From: Desulfovibrio sp.
Lineage (GTDB): Bacteria; Desulfobacterota; Desulfovibrionia; Desulfovibrionales; Desulfovibrionaceae
Length of the DNA: 38,525 nucleotides
Direction of reading: 5' to 3'
NCBI GenBank assembly: GCA_017454325.1
Contig: JAFTDG010000012.1
Span: 1 to 38,525 of the forward strand
Part shown: positions 1-7,368 of the stretch, piece by piece
How positions within the stretch are numbered: the first letter of the stretch is position 1
Layout of the letters: the number at the start of each line of letters is the position of its first letter
Program-made: the position numbers and the translations under genes
The notes under the pieces: generated by a model
Database searches by the model: none
What the model saw: the letters and a program-made list of their open reading frames with translations, nothing else
Told to the model about the DNA's origin: nothing

Positions 1-33
1 CAGGTGCCGACCAGCCTGGCCAAGGGGCAGTAA
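1..33 (+). CDS. 3' end of a further tandem paralog (partial)
   Basis: Only the last ten codons and a TAA stop are in the window. They read QVPTSLAKGQ, which differs from the C-terminus of the next two genes (QVLTSLAKGQ) by one residue, and the DNA differs from the end of the next gene by one base over 30. This is therefore the tail of at least one more copy of the secreted-protein array that continues to 2019. Its frame and upstream length cannot be judged here. Confidence 0.75.
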   Translation, partial: QVPTSLAKGQ

Positions 34-65
34 GTGAACAACACCAGCCGAGAGGAGAAGAAGAT

Positions 66-154
66 ATGAGTCAAGTCAATGCCACTTCTGGTACGCGGTC
101 TGTTTTCGCTACGTTTTCCGCGCACGGCAGCCCGCAGATGGCGCTGGCCATGCT
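66..154 (+). repeat. 5' direct repeat, second copy at 645-733
   Basis: The first 89 bases of array copy 1 recur at 645-733 with only two mismatches (positions 71 and 97). One mismatch is silent and one changes Arg to Gln. The central parts of the two genes differ strongly, so this block has been duplicated recently or kept uniform by gene conversion. Confidence 0.9.
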
Positions 155-611
155 GCAGATGGAGCTGGCCAAGACCAACAAGGAACAGGCCATGTCGGGC
201 ATCAAGGAAATTGAGAACGAGCAGGCCAAAAAGAAGGCATGCGCGGACGCCCTGAATCAGGCCCGGGACATGAAATCCGGGCAGCACTACCTCAACAACT
301 GGGGGGATGAGGATCATATTCCCGACAGTCTCAAGAACTGGGCGAAGGAAAACGGCATAAAGCTTGTCAACCAGGATGACGTAGGCAGGCCCAAGAAGAG
401 CGATTCCATGGATAAGGATAAGCTCAACGCGGCGTGGGACAAGGTCATCGCCCAGATACAGACCAAGATGGACACCATGGGCGCGAACATTCAGACCCAG
501 ATGGTGCAGCTGCAGGATTTCATGGGGCAGTACAACAGCTACATGCAGGGCGCAAACACGGCTATTTCTACCTCCAACCAGGTGCTGACCAGCCTGGCCA
601 AGGGGCAGTAA
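66..611 (+). CDS. T3SS secreted protein with needle-like C-terminus (EspA/SseB-like?), array copy 1
   Basis: This is a 181-residue, cysteine-poor, helix-rich protein that starts MSQVNATSG and ends SNQVLTSLAKGQ. The start is fixed by a purine-rich ribosome site (gaggagaagaagat) directly before the ATG. Its last 55 residues (QTKMDTM ... MGQYN ... LAKGQ) line up with the needle protein encoded at 21534 (QTKIDAM ... MGQYN ... MAQRQG) with a three-residue gap. The middle (about residues 72-115) is shorter than in the next copy, as if part had been deleted. Small size, helical C-terminus, MSQV start and position ahead of the apparatus operon suggest a secreted tip or filament subunit like EspA/SseB. 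An effector or accessory needle subunit is also possible. The family call is inference. Confidence 0.6.
   Translation: MSQVNATSGTRSVFATFSAHGSPQMALAMLQMELAKTNKEQAMSGIKEIENEQAKKKACADALNQARDMKSGQHYLNNWGDEDHIPDSLKNWAKENGIKLVNQDDVGRPKKSDSMDKDKLNAAWDKVIAQIQTKMDTMGANIQTQMVQLQDFMGQYNSYMQGANTAISTSNQVLTSLAKGQ
534..607 (+). repeat. 3' direct repeat, second copy at 1239-1312
   Basis: A stretch of 74 bases is identical in copies 1 and 2 and encodes the C-terminal helix plus LAKGQ. The first 30 bases of the window match its end with one mismatch. Such blocks could support recombination that swaps or deletes the variable middle. Confidence 0.9.
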
Positions 612-644
612 ACGGGCAACAGCCGCAGAGAAAGGAAAGAAGAT

Positions 645-1316
645 ATGAGCCAAGTCAATGCCACTTCTGGTACGCAGTCTGTTTTCGCTACGTTTTCCGC
701 GCACGGCAGCCCGCAGATGGCGCTGGCCATGCTTCAGATGGATTTGGCCAGGACGAACAAGGATCAGGCCATGCAGGGCATCAAGGAAATTGAAAGCCAG
801 CAGGCCCAGAAAAAATCAATGTCCGAAGCTCTTAACGCTGCCCGCGACCTGAAGGAAGTCGGCACCATTCGCGGTTCTGCCACGCAGGCGGAATACGACA
901 ATATGATTAAAGGGATGTCGGAGTACCGGGACAAAAAATGGGCCGCCGTCGGGTCACTCAAGACCTTCCCCGAGAGTCACGGCATTACACCCGCACCCTA
1001 TGGCGATCTGAACAAAGCCGTAAATATTTGGAACACGGCCATTGATCAGATGCAAAAGTTGAAAACGGTCAACGCTGCCTGTGATGCGGCAGGCATCAGC
1101 ATGCCCACTTCTTCGGATAAGGACAAGAACAAGGCCGAGTGGGACAAGGTCATCGCCCAGCTGCAGACCAAGATGGATACAGTGGGTGCGAACATCCAGA
1201 CCAAGATGGTGCAGCTGCAGGACTTTATGGGGCAGTATAACAGCTACATGCAGGGCGCAAACACGGCTATTTCTACCTCCAACCAGGTGCTGACCAGCCT
1301 GGCCAAGGGGCAATAG
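645..1316 (+). CDS. T3SS secreted protein with needle-like C-terminus, array copy 2
   Basis: This 223-residue paralog of the gene before it starts 33 bases after that gene's stop, behind a gaaaggaaagaagat leader. The first 30 residues are almost identical to copy 1, and the last 25 are identical. The central part is longer and shares the pattern ATQAxY ... SHGI ... KAVNAxCDA with the next gene, so this probably shows the full-length form. The C-terminal helix carries the MGQYN motif also present in SctF at 21534. I see no hydrophobic segment long enough to cross a membrane, which fits a hydrophilic tip/filament subunit better than a pore-forming translocator. The role is inferred from size, location and C-terminal resemblance only. 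Confidence 0.6.
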   Translation: MSQVNATSGTQSVFATFSAHGSPQMALAMLQMDLARTNKDQAMQGIKEIESQQAQKKSMSEALNAARDLKEVGTIRGSATQAEYDNMIKGMSEYRDKKWAAVGSLKTFPESHGITPAPYGDLNKAVNIWNTAIDQMQKLKTVNAACDAAGISMPTSSDKDKNKAEWDKVIAQLQTKMDTVGANIQTKMVQLQDFMGQYNSYMQGANTAISTSNQVLTSLAKGQ

Positions 1317-1341
1317 CGAAAGAACTGCTGGGAGATCGCCC

Positions 1342-2019
1342 ATGAACCTCAATAACAATATTGAGACCGTTGCCGCTGTCGCCGCCGCCAATATTCCAGC
1401 TGCCCCGGCGGCGGAGGACAGTCAGCAGGCGGGCATGGCCGAGCTGCAGCTGGAAATGTCCAAGGATGCCAGGGCAGAAGCGCAGGAGCGTATGGCGCAA
1501 ATAACGCAGCAGCAGGTCAGGAAAAAGGAAATCGTCGACGCCATGCATGCCGCCCAGGATCTGCGGAGGAGAAGAAACGACTGGATTCATGGCTGTGCCA
1601 CTCAGGCACAATACAAAGAAGTACTCGAAGAGTACAGACAGTGCGGACACGGTTTCAAAAAAGGACTCGTCTCGGGGTTGCTCCTGAAGTTCTGCCAAAG
1701 CCACGGCATCAAGATTAGACTTCCTGATAACAGCCAGGGCGCAAGCGGAGACTCATGGACCGAAGCTCTGGGAGTTTTGGAAAAAATGAAGGCCGTCAAT
1801 GCTGTCTGCGACGCATTGCATATTCCATTTCCTGCTGCCGTTGACAAGGAAACAAACCAGGCTGAATGGGATATGCTTATCACCATACTGCAAAATCAGC
1901 TGGAGGGTCTGGGGGCTGACATCCAAAATAAGATGGTACAGTTGCAAGAGGCGATGGGCCAGTACGCCAGTCACGTTCAGGGCACAAGCTCGGTTCTCAG
2001 CCAGTCTGGACGAAGGTGA
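1342..2019 (+). CDS. T3SS secreted protein, divergent array copy 3
   Basis: This 225-residue protein starts MNLNNNIETVAA and is preceded by gggag at a good distance. It lacks the MSQVN start of the two copies before it but keeps the core architecture: ELQLEMSKDARAEAQERM near residue 35, CATQAQY, CQSHGI, MKAVNAVCDA, NQAEWDMLIT, and a C-terminus with NKMVQLQEAMGQYASHVQG. It ends SQSGRR instead of LAKGQ. It is thus an older duplicate not homogenised with its neighbours. It may be a distinct component of the same surface structure. A roughly 200-bp AT-rich gap with a candidate promoter follows, so this is probably the end of the array transcript. Confidence 0.6.
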   Translation: MNLNNNIETVAAVAAANIPAAPAAEDSQQAGMAELQLEMSKDARAEAQERMAQITQQQVRKKEIVDAMHAAQDLRRRRNDWIHGCATQAQYKEVLEEYRQCGHGFKKGLVSGLLLKFCQSHGIKIRLPDNSQGASGDSWTEALGVLEKMKAVNAVCDALHIPFPAAVDKETNQAEWDMLITILQNQLEGLGADIQNKMVQLQEAMGQYASHVQGTSSVLSQSGRR

Positions 2020-2070
2020 TCTGTCCGGGGATTTTGCATCGGCTTAGAGAAATTTTCACGGGCGGCGTGG

Positions 2071-2085
2071 GGGAGGCTGCCTCCC
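2071..2085 (+). other. Small GC hairpin after the secreted-protein array
   Basis: GGGAGG-ctg-CCTCCC gives six perfect pairs, extendable by two G-U pairs, about 50 bases after the stop of copy 3. There is no following T run, so a terminator function is uncertain. It may be an attenuator or end the array transcript with Rho. Confidence 0.3.
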
Positions 2086-2122
2086 TTGGTATATGTGAGG
2101 CGTATATTCTCTACCGTATGCC

Positions 2123-2151
2123 TTTACAAGTTCGGGCAAGAAGAATAAAAA
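2123..2151 (+). promoter_or_regulatory. Candidate sigma-70-type promoter for the sct operon
   Basis: TTTACA at 2123-2128 (5 of 6 to the -35 consensus) is 17 bases from TAAAAA at 2146-2151 (4 of 6 to the -10). The second box is half of a perfect 12-base palindrome, TAAAAATTTTTA, at 2146-2157. It lies about 70 bases before the first gene of the long plus-strand operon, in an AT-rich gap, which is where a promoter is expected. I saw no convincing sigma-54 site in the same gap. Confidence 0.4.
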
Positions 2152-2222
2152 TTTTTAAACGAAATTGCTTCGAGGCCAGAAATATCCCCCCCAGCATACT
2201 CTAATTTATTAAGGATGCGCAG

Positions 2223-2783
2223 ATGGATAATACTATTGAGGAACAGAAAGAAGCTCTGCAGCAGTTTCTGGAATCCTTGAAGAAATCCGTGCAGCAGGTA
2301 GGTACCGAAACATTAGGCCTGTCTCCACAACAACTGGATGAGGTGCGCGACGCGCTTATCAGTGGAGAGCCATTGTACCGTATTCTGGGTATGAAGGAGA
2401 GCGTGATAGAAGCCCGTTATACGCTGGCCTATCAGCTCTATGCGGCAGGCAAATATGGGGATGCTGAAACGCTCTTCCGTTGGCTCACGGCCTATGCCAG
2501 CGATACCGAGGCACATTGGATGGGTCTTGGAGCGTGCCGTCAGGCGATGGAGAACTATAACGGCGCGTTGGAAGCCTACCAAATGGCAGCGCTCTATTCC
2601 GCGCTGGAAGACCCTGCCCCCTTTTATTACAGCGGTATCTGTCTGCTCAAACAGGGGATGAAGGAGGAAGCCAAAATTTCTTTGCAGGCTGTTCTGACGT
2701 TGGGCGACAAGAGCAGGGCAGAGCATAAGGACGTCATGGACAAGACAGAAACCCTCCTCGCTGGCATGGATAAGGGGGCGTAG
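2223..2783 (+). CDS. Class II T3SS chaperone, SycD/LcrH/CesD family
   Basis: This is a 186-residue tetratricopeptide protein. The core (about residues 60-165) carries the family pattern: YTLAYQLYAAGKYGDAETLFRWL, then GLGACRQAMENYNGALEAYQ, then FYYSGICLLKQGMKEEA. GLGACRQ is characteristic of SycD/LcrH chaperones, which hold hydrophobic translocators in the cytoplasm until secretion and often also act in regulation. No translocator pair is next to it. Its clients may be the upstream secreted proteins or proteins encoded elsewhere. It is the first gene of the apparatus operon, and the next gene starts four bases after its stop. Confidence 0.88.
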   Translation: MDNTIEEQKEALQQFLESLKKSVQQVGTETLGLSPQQLDEVRDALISGEPLYRILGMKESVIEARYTLAYQLYAAGKYGDAETLFRWLTAYASDTEAHWMGLGACRQAMENYNGALEAYQMAALYSALEDPAPFYYSGICLLKQGMKEEAKISLQAVLTLGDKSRAEHKDVMDKTETLLAGMDKGA

Positions 2784-2787
2784 TCAC

Positions 2788-3276
2788 ATGCCCGACATGG
2801 CAGAACATATGCGCGCTCTGGCCGAGGCTACGGGCTGGACATCAGTAGCGACACCGGACAGTGCGGGTGTGTATCGCGTATCCCTGGAAAACGATCTGGA
2901 CGCGACGTTTTTTGCCCTTAACGGCAGAACATGCCTTATGCGTGGTATTGTGATGGAACTGCCGGCTTCGGAGGCAGAGGCGCTCTGCGCCGAAGCTGCG
3001 AGCAAGCAGGTGGCCGTACTCAGGGAGCGACCTTCCATTCTCGCTCTGGAAGAAGCGGGAGAATTTTCCGTGCCGGGTGAAAACAGCACCACCCCACGTC
3101 TTATCTGTTTCCGATGCGTTCCATTGAGCATTGACAGGGAAACCTTTGTGCTGGAAGTGCAGGGCCTGCTCAATGACCTTTCGTGGTGGAAAGCCACCAT
3201 GGGGCATTCGGAGACAGACGAAACACATATGAACGCTATCTTTAGTGCCGAGATGTTTTCCGGGCTCAAACTATGA
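2788..3276 (+). CDS. T3SS chaperone, CesT/SycE (class I) type
   Basis: This is a small acidic 162-residue protein with the alternating strand/helix look of CesT-family chaperones: an N-terminal helix (MAEHMRALAEATGW), a central strand region (FFALNGRTCLMRGIVMELP), then a long C-terminal helix containing FVLEVQGLLNDLSWWKATM. These chaperones are cytoplasmic dimers that bind the N-terminal part of effectors. The gene lies between the SycD-type chaperone and the secretin, and overlaps the secretin start by four bases (ATGA). The client is unknown; the family call rests on size, fold pattern and location. Confidence 0.7.
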   Translation: MPDMAEHMRALAEATGWTSVATPDSAGVYRVSLENDLDATFFALNGRTCLMRGIVMELPASEAEALCAEAASKQVAVLRERPSILALEEAGEFSVPGENSTTPRLICFRCVPLSIDRETFVLEVQGLLNDLSWWKATMGHSETDETHMNAIFSAEMFSGLKL

Positions 3277-5183
3277 TGCGGCGGGTTGCGTATTTTCTGT
3301 TTACGCTACTGGTCATAGTGCTGCTGGCAGCAGAGGTGCACGCCAAACCGGCCAGGCATCATGCTCCGCAGCGTCTTTTTCTTGTACCGTTCACCCATGT
3401 GGCACAGAACGAAGAACTGTCTGTACTTCTAGCCGAATTTGCGCGCATAGAAGGGTATAACGCCATAGTCAGTCCTGCCCTCAAGGGACAGGTTAACGGG
3501 ACTTTCGATAAGACGAATCCCTATGAATTCCTCGCCAGCATGGGGGCTGCCTGGCAGGTACGCTGGTTTAGGCAGGGCAGAACCATTAACTTTTATGCAC
3601 AGCCTGAGATGCAGCAGGCATTTCTTGCCCCGTCCGTGGTCAAGGCAGGTGATTTGCTCTCTCTGTTCAGGGAAGCCGACATTCTTTCCCCGCAGCTGAC
3701 GCACAAGCTGCTCAAGGAAAAAAATATCCTCTATGTAAATGCGCCGGGCTTTTATATTGACCAGTTGCGGCAGGCCATGGCCAGTATGGAACAGGCACAG
3801 ACCAATCGCGTCACCATGCGTGTTTTTCCTCTCAAGCACGCATGGGCAGAGGACAAGCAGGTCAGCAGCAGCAATGACACTCTGCTGACGGTGCCCGGTG
3901 TTGCGAGCATACTGCGAGCCATGGTCACGGGAGGGCCGCAAACGCAAACCACAGTTACCCGTGCGTCAGCCGCGCAGCAGGGATTACTGGGGTCTGGTCT
4001 TGCGGCGGGCAAAGCCTCCGAACCAGAGGCAAAAGCAGGCGGTGAGGGCGTAGGCAAGAGCCACGGTGGCAGTCAGACGGCATCACAGGTCAACATTATC
4101 GCTGACCCGCGCGTCAATGCCGTGGTGGTTACGGACGCAGAATACCGTATGGAGTATTATGCCCGCGTCATTGAAGACCTGGACAAGCCCGTACGCCTGG
4201 TGGAAATTCACGCTGCCATTGTGGATATAGACAGCAACTACCAGCGGGAACTAGGGGTCAACTTTCAGGGCGGAGCAGATCTGGGCAATGGCTGGACCCT
4301 GGGCGGGGCCGGCGGCGCTGCAGCTGTAGAGGGCACTATGCCCGCTGCCGGGGCGGCATCGGATGCGGGGCTCTCCTTCTCCACGCTCTATACACGCGGC
4401 ACAGATTTTTTTCTTACCCGGGTCAAAGCCCTGGAAGAAGATGGCGTTGCACGCATGCTGGGCAAGCCTTCAGTGCTGACCACGGATAATGTGCAGGCCA
4501 CGCTGGAGAACACCAGTACTTACTATATTCCCGTGCCTGGATATCAGGCTGCGGATCTTTTCAAGGTGGAGACGGGTACCGTACTCAAGGTGACGCCGCA
4601 CATCATCCCTGGTCGTGTACTGTCAGACGGTACTGTGCTGCCGGACGCCATCAAGCTCATTGTCACCGTGCAGGACAACCGCAACGATAATTCCTCCACT
4701 TTTACAGTAAGCAGCACTAACCCTGAGCCCATCAAGCAGACGAAAATCAATACCCAGGCCATTGTCAGCGAGGGGCAGAGCCTGCTCATTGCGGGTTATT
4801 ACCGCGAAAAGCAGGGAGACAGCGAGTCGGGTGTTCCCGGCGTCAAGAATATTCCCCTGCTGGGTCGCCTTTTTGGTTCTGACAAGCTGGAGCATACGCG
4901 CATGGAGCGGCTGGTGCTCATAACGCCGCGTATTCTGAATATTGAGGATGCACCTCCTGTGCCCAACCGTGTGGATGATCCCCGCTTCAGCCGTTCTGCC
5001 TCTGAGGCCAACTACGATGAACGCATCCCCACAAAGCCACCGGTGGGAGGTTGCACGCGCCGCCGTCTGGATTACGCCTCAACTCCGGACATTCCGGCCC
5101 AACCTGGCAAGCCCAATCATCCCTCACCCATGGGTGAGCCCGCAAGGCCGCTGCAAACGTCTACTCCGGCGGTGCGTCCATGA
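3273..5183 (+). CDS. sctC: T3SS outer-membrane secretin SctC
   Basis: This 636-residue protein forms the outer-membrane ring of the injectisome. A signal peptide (MMRRVAYFLFTLLVIVLLAA, cleavage near AEVHA) is followed by N-terminal ring domains (SVLLAEFARIEGYNAIVSP, about residues 50-70), an N3-type domain with a low-complexity insertion rich in Ala/Gly (about 235-270), and the secretin core from about 320. The core holds the RLVEIHAAIVDID strand, VLKVTPHIIP, and the end motif VPGVKNIPLLGRLFGSD near residue 520, then LVLITPRIL. The proline-rich tail (about 575-636) is longer than strictly needed and may bind a pilotin, but no pilotin gene is visible. The start overlaps the previous stop and the end overlaps sctD by ATGA. 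Confidence 0.96.
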   Translation: MMRRVAYFLFTLLVIVLLAAEVHAKPARHHAPQRLFLVPFTHVAQNEELSVLLAEFARIEGYNAIVSPALKGQVNGTFDKTNPYEFLASMGAAWQVRWFRQGRTINFYAQPEMQQAFLAPSVVKAGDLLSLFREADILSPQLTHKLLKEKNILYVNAPGFYIDQLRQAMASMEQAQTNRVTMRVFPLKHAWAEDKQVSSSNDTLLTVPGVASILRAMVTGGPQTQTTVTRASAAQQGLLGSGLAAGKASEPEAKAGGEGVGKSHGGSQTASQVNIIADPRVNAVVVTDAEYRMEYYARVIEDLDKPVRLVEIHAAIVDIDSNYQRELGVNFQGGADLGNGWTLGGAGGAAAVEGTMPAAGAASDAGLSFSTLYTRGTDFFLTRVKALEEDGVARMLGKPSVLTTDNVQATLENTSTYYIPVPGYQAADLFKVETGTVLKVTPHIIPGRVLSDGTVLPDAIKLIVTVQDNRNDNSSTFTVSSTNPEPIKQTKINTQAIVSEGQSLLIAGYYREKQGDSESGVPGVKNIPLLGRLFGSDKLEHTRMERLVLITPRILNIEDAPPVPNRVDDPRFSRSASEANYDERIPTKPPVGGCTRRRLDYASTPDIPAQPGKPNHPSPMGEPARPLQTSTPAVRP

Positions 5184-6748
5184 GCGATGCCGCTTCTGAC
5201 CATACTTCGACTGTCGCCACCCTGCATGTCTTTTCCGGTGTACATCTGGGAGCACACATTGATTTGACGGCAGGTTCATGGCTTTTGGGCAGCGATGATA
5301 CCTGTGACCTTATTCTAAATGGTCTGGCTCCACGTCATGCTGAGCTGCGTGTCAGCGTGGACGAAGCCGGAACCGTAACCGTCACTGTCGTGCCGCAGGA
5401 GGCACATGTTTTTGTGGACGGTACGGCTCTGGAAGAGGAAACCCCTTTGGAAGCGGGCGCAGCCTGGTATCTGGGGGAAACCTGTTTTGCCTGGAATGTG
5501 CCCGGTGCTGTGCAGGAAACCGTGCTGCCGCAACATGTTGGGCCAGCTGTCGGTCAGGGGGAGTCAGAGCCAGACTCCGTCCAGGGCACAGATCCGGACA
5601 TGGCAGATCACGCGTCCGAAGTCGGCGAGACGCCGGTTGCTGAGGAGCCGCAGGAAGGCCAGGAACGTGAAACCCTCAGCGTGGACGGTAATCTGCCGGC
5701 GATGTCTGCGGGCTTTCAGCCGGTGCACATGGACGAGTCTATGCGCAACCAGCGTGTTCCATTGCGTCAGCGCTGGGGGCGCCCCGTTTCGCTGCTGTTC
5801 ATGGCTATTCTGTTATGTGCCCTTTCCTTTGTGTTTTCTTCTGGTCCAAGCCGCTCCCAATACCCAGCCATTGTCAAGGGTATTTTGGAAAAAGCCGGCC
5901 TGACGGGGCTTGCGGTTACACCACGCTGGCCAGGCGTGGAAGTGCGTGGCGCCGTGGCTTCAGCTGGCAGTCTGGAAAAACTGCAACAGGCTGTGCAGGA
6001 AGTGTCTTTTCCGGTCTATCTGGAAGTGGCGGTGGATGACGACATGCTGCGTGCCGTACGTAATGCCCTGGGAATACGCGGTTTTTTCCCCGCAGTACGC
6101 ATGGAGCGGAGTGGTGGTGAACCGCAGTTGCTCGTGGCGGCCTATATGCGCGATACTCTGGTAGAGGCGGATGCTTTTGCCCAACTGGAAAAGGATGTGC
6201 CATCTCCTCCTGAGAAAAAGCGCCGTATTGTTTACGAAAAGGATGCTGCCCCAAAGGTGCTGGCAGCCCTGCAGAATGCAGGCTTCAATGATATTCACCC
6301 GGTGTTTTTACCGGGCCGGATTACCCTGTCGGGCAATATTGCCCAGGAAAGGGCAGTGGTCCTGGCCCGCATGAAGGCTGAGCTGAACGCCCAGTTCGGC
6401 GTGCCGCTGTTTGGTGAAGGCGCTCAAGACCTGAACACGCCCCCTCCTCCCACCATGCAGGGCATTTCTCCCCTGCCTGCCGTGATTACAGCGCAGACCA
6501 GCAAAACGAGTCCAGACAGCAGCTCACAACCTGGAGAAAACAGCCAGGCCGATCCGTTGGGTGGTCTGACGCTGACGGGTGTCTTTGCTGCACCCCTGGA
6601 CTTTGTCACCACGGAGGATGGCAGACGGTTTTTCCCTGGCTCCGTGCTGCCCAATGGCACCGTGCTTGAACGCATCACCACAACAGGGTTGACATTGCGG
6701 CGCGGAGACAGCGTATTTATCTACAATTTGCGAGGTCACCATGAGTGA
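5180..6748 (+). CDS. sctD: T3SS inner-membrane ring protein SctD
   Basis: This 522-residue protein forms the outer of the two inner-membrane rings. An N-terminal FHA-like cytoplasmic domain (about residues 10-110: HVFSGVHLGAHIDL, WLLGSDDTCDLIL, HAELRV) is followed by an acidic linker, one membrane segment (about 201-220, PVSLLFMAILLCALSFVF), and periplasmic ring-building BON-like domains (about 228-415). The C-terminal 70 residues contain GGLTLTGVFAAPLDFV and FFPGSVLPNGTVLERI. The gene overlaps sctC by four bases and the next gene by eight. Confidence 0.93.
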   Translation: MSDAASDHTSTVATLHVFSGVHLGAHIDLTAGSWLLGSDDTCDLILNGLAPRHAELRVSVDEAGTVTVTVVPQEAHVFVDGTALEEETPLEAGAAWYLGETCFAWNVPGAVQETVLPQHVGPAVGQGESEPDSVQGTDPDMADHASEVGETPVAEEPQEGQERETLSVDGNLPAMSAGFQPVHMDESMRNQRVPLRQRWGRPVSLLFMAILLCALSFVFSSGPSRSQYPAIVKGILEKAGLTGLAVTPRWPGVEVRGAVASAGSLEKLQQAVQEVSFPVYLEVAVDDDMLRAVRNALGIRGFFPAVRMERSGGEPQLLVAAYMRDTLVEADAFAQLEKDVPSPPEKKRRIVYEKDAAPKVLAALQNAGFNDIHPVFLPGRITLSGNIAQERAVVLARMKAELNAQFGVPLFGEGAQDLNTPPPPTMQGISPLPAVITAQTSKTSPDSSSQPGENSQADPLGGLTLTGVFAAPLDFVTTEDGRRFFPGSVLPNGTVLERITTTGLTLRRGDSVFIYNLRGHHE

Positions 6749-6965
6749 GCGACTATCTGCATTTGATTTGCTGGACGGAGACTATAACGGAGCGGGATTG
6801 CACCGTTTACAGGAAGCGTTGTTTGCTATGAAAAGCTCTGTGCGGCAGGCCATGGACGCGGGGCTTTCCGCAGAGGATTTCCCCGTGGCCAAGCGGCTTC
6901 TGCTGGCTGTGGAAACCGGCGAGGCAGCTGCAGAGCGTTTACATGGTAAAATGACGGGGGTATGA
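6741..6965 (+). CDS. Needle co-chaperone, YscE/EscE/SsaE-like
   Basis: This is a 74-residue helical protein. The segment from about residue 19 to 67 (LHRLQEALFAMKSSVRQA ... VAKRLLLAVETGEAAAERL) fits the two-helix YscE family, which with a YscG-type TPR protein keeps monomeric needle protein from polymerising in the cytoplasm. The following gene is the matching YscG-like partner, which supports the call. Both overlap their neighbours by a few bases, so they are translationally coupled between sctD and sctJ. The needle itself is encoded 14.5 kb away, at 21534. Confidence 0.72.
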   Translation: MSERLSAFDLLDGDYNGAGLHRLQEALFAMKSSVRQAMDAGLSAEDFPVAKRLLLAVETGEAAAERLHGKMTGV

Positions 6966-7345
6966 ACATGAGTCAAAACACTTCTGCGCTGCTTGATGAC
7001 GGTGACATCGCACTGCTTCTGGATATTGCCAACCTGGCCTGTCATAAGGGCATGCCGGCAGAAGCCAGAACCATTGTGGATGGTGTGCTGGCCGTGCGTC
7101 CGGGCTTTGTACCGGCGCGCATTACTCTGGCTTTCTCACATCTTGTGGTGGATGATTTTGACAAGGCTCTGGACATTCTCAACCCTCTGCTGGAGCAGCG
7201 GCCTGATGATGCAGATGCACGCATTATGGAGGGCTTGACGCACCTGCTGGCAGGACGCAGCCGTGATGCAGATGAAGCCTTTGCCCATATTCCAGAGCAC
7301 TGTCCACAAAAACAGTTGGCGGCGGAACTGGCACGCGCTCTGTGA
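6962..7345 (+). CDS. Needle chaperone, YscG/PscG-like TPR protein
   Basis: This is a 127-residue protein made of three TPR-like helix pairs: LLLDIANLACHKGMPAEARTIVDGVLAV, ARITLAFSHLVVDDFDKALDIL, and ARIMEGLTHLLAGRSRDADEAF. That size and repeat number suit the YscG family, which cradles the C-terminal helix of the needle subunit together with YscE. The start overlaps the YscE-like stop by four bases. A second ATG lies two codons downstream. Confidence 0.75.
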   Translation: MNMSQNTSALLDDGDIALLLDIANLACHKGMPAEARTIVDGVLAVRPGFVPARITLAFSHLVVDDFDKALDILNPLLEQRPDDADARIMEGLTHLLAGRSRDADEAFAHIPEHCPQKQLAAELARAL

Positions 7346-7368
7346 TCTTGCAACCTTTTGGAAACGCC

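Noticed and set aside
434..793. Plus-strand frame of 119 codons spanning the junction of array copies 1 and 2
   Set aside because: It is an out-of-frame reading of two well-supported genes and has no ribosome site.
2016..2204. Small frame in the gap before the chaperone gene
   Set aside because: It reads through the hairpin and promoter-like AT-rich sequence, lacks a ribosome site and resembles no protein.
5040..5183. Proline-rich tail of sctC considered as a separate gene or fusion
   Set aside because: It is continuous in frame with the secretin, and secretins often carry variable C-terminal tails.
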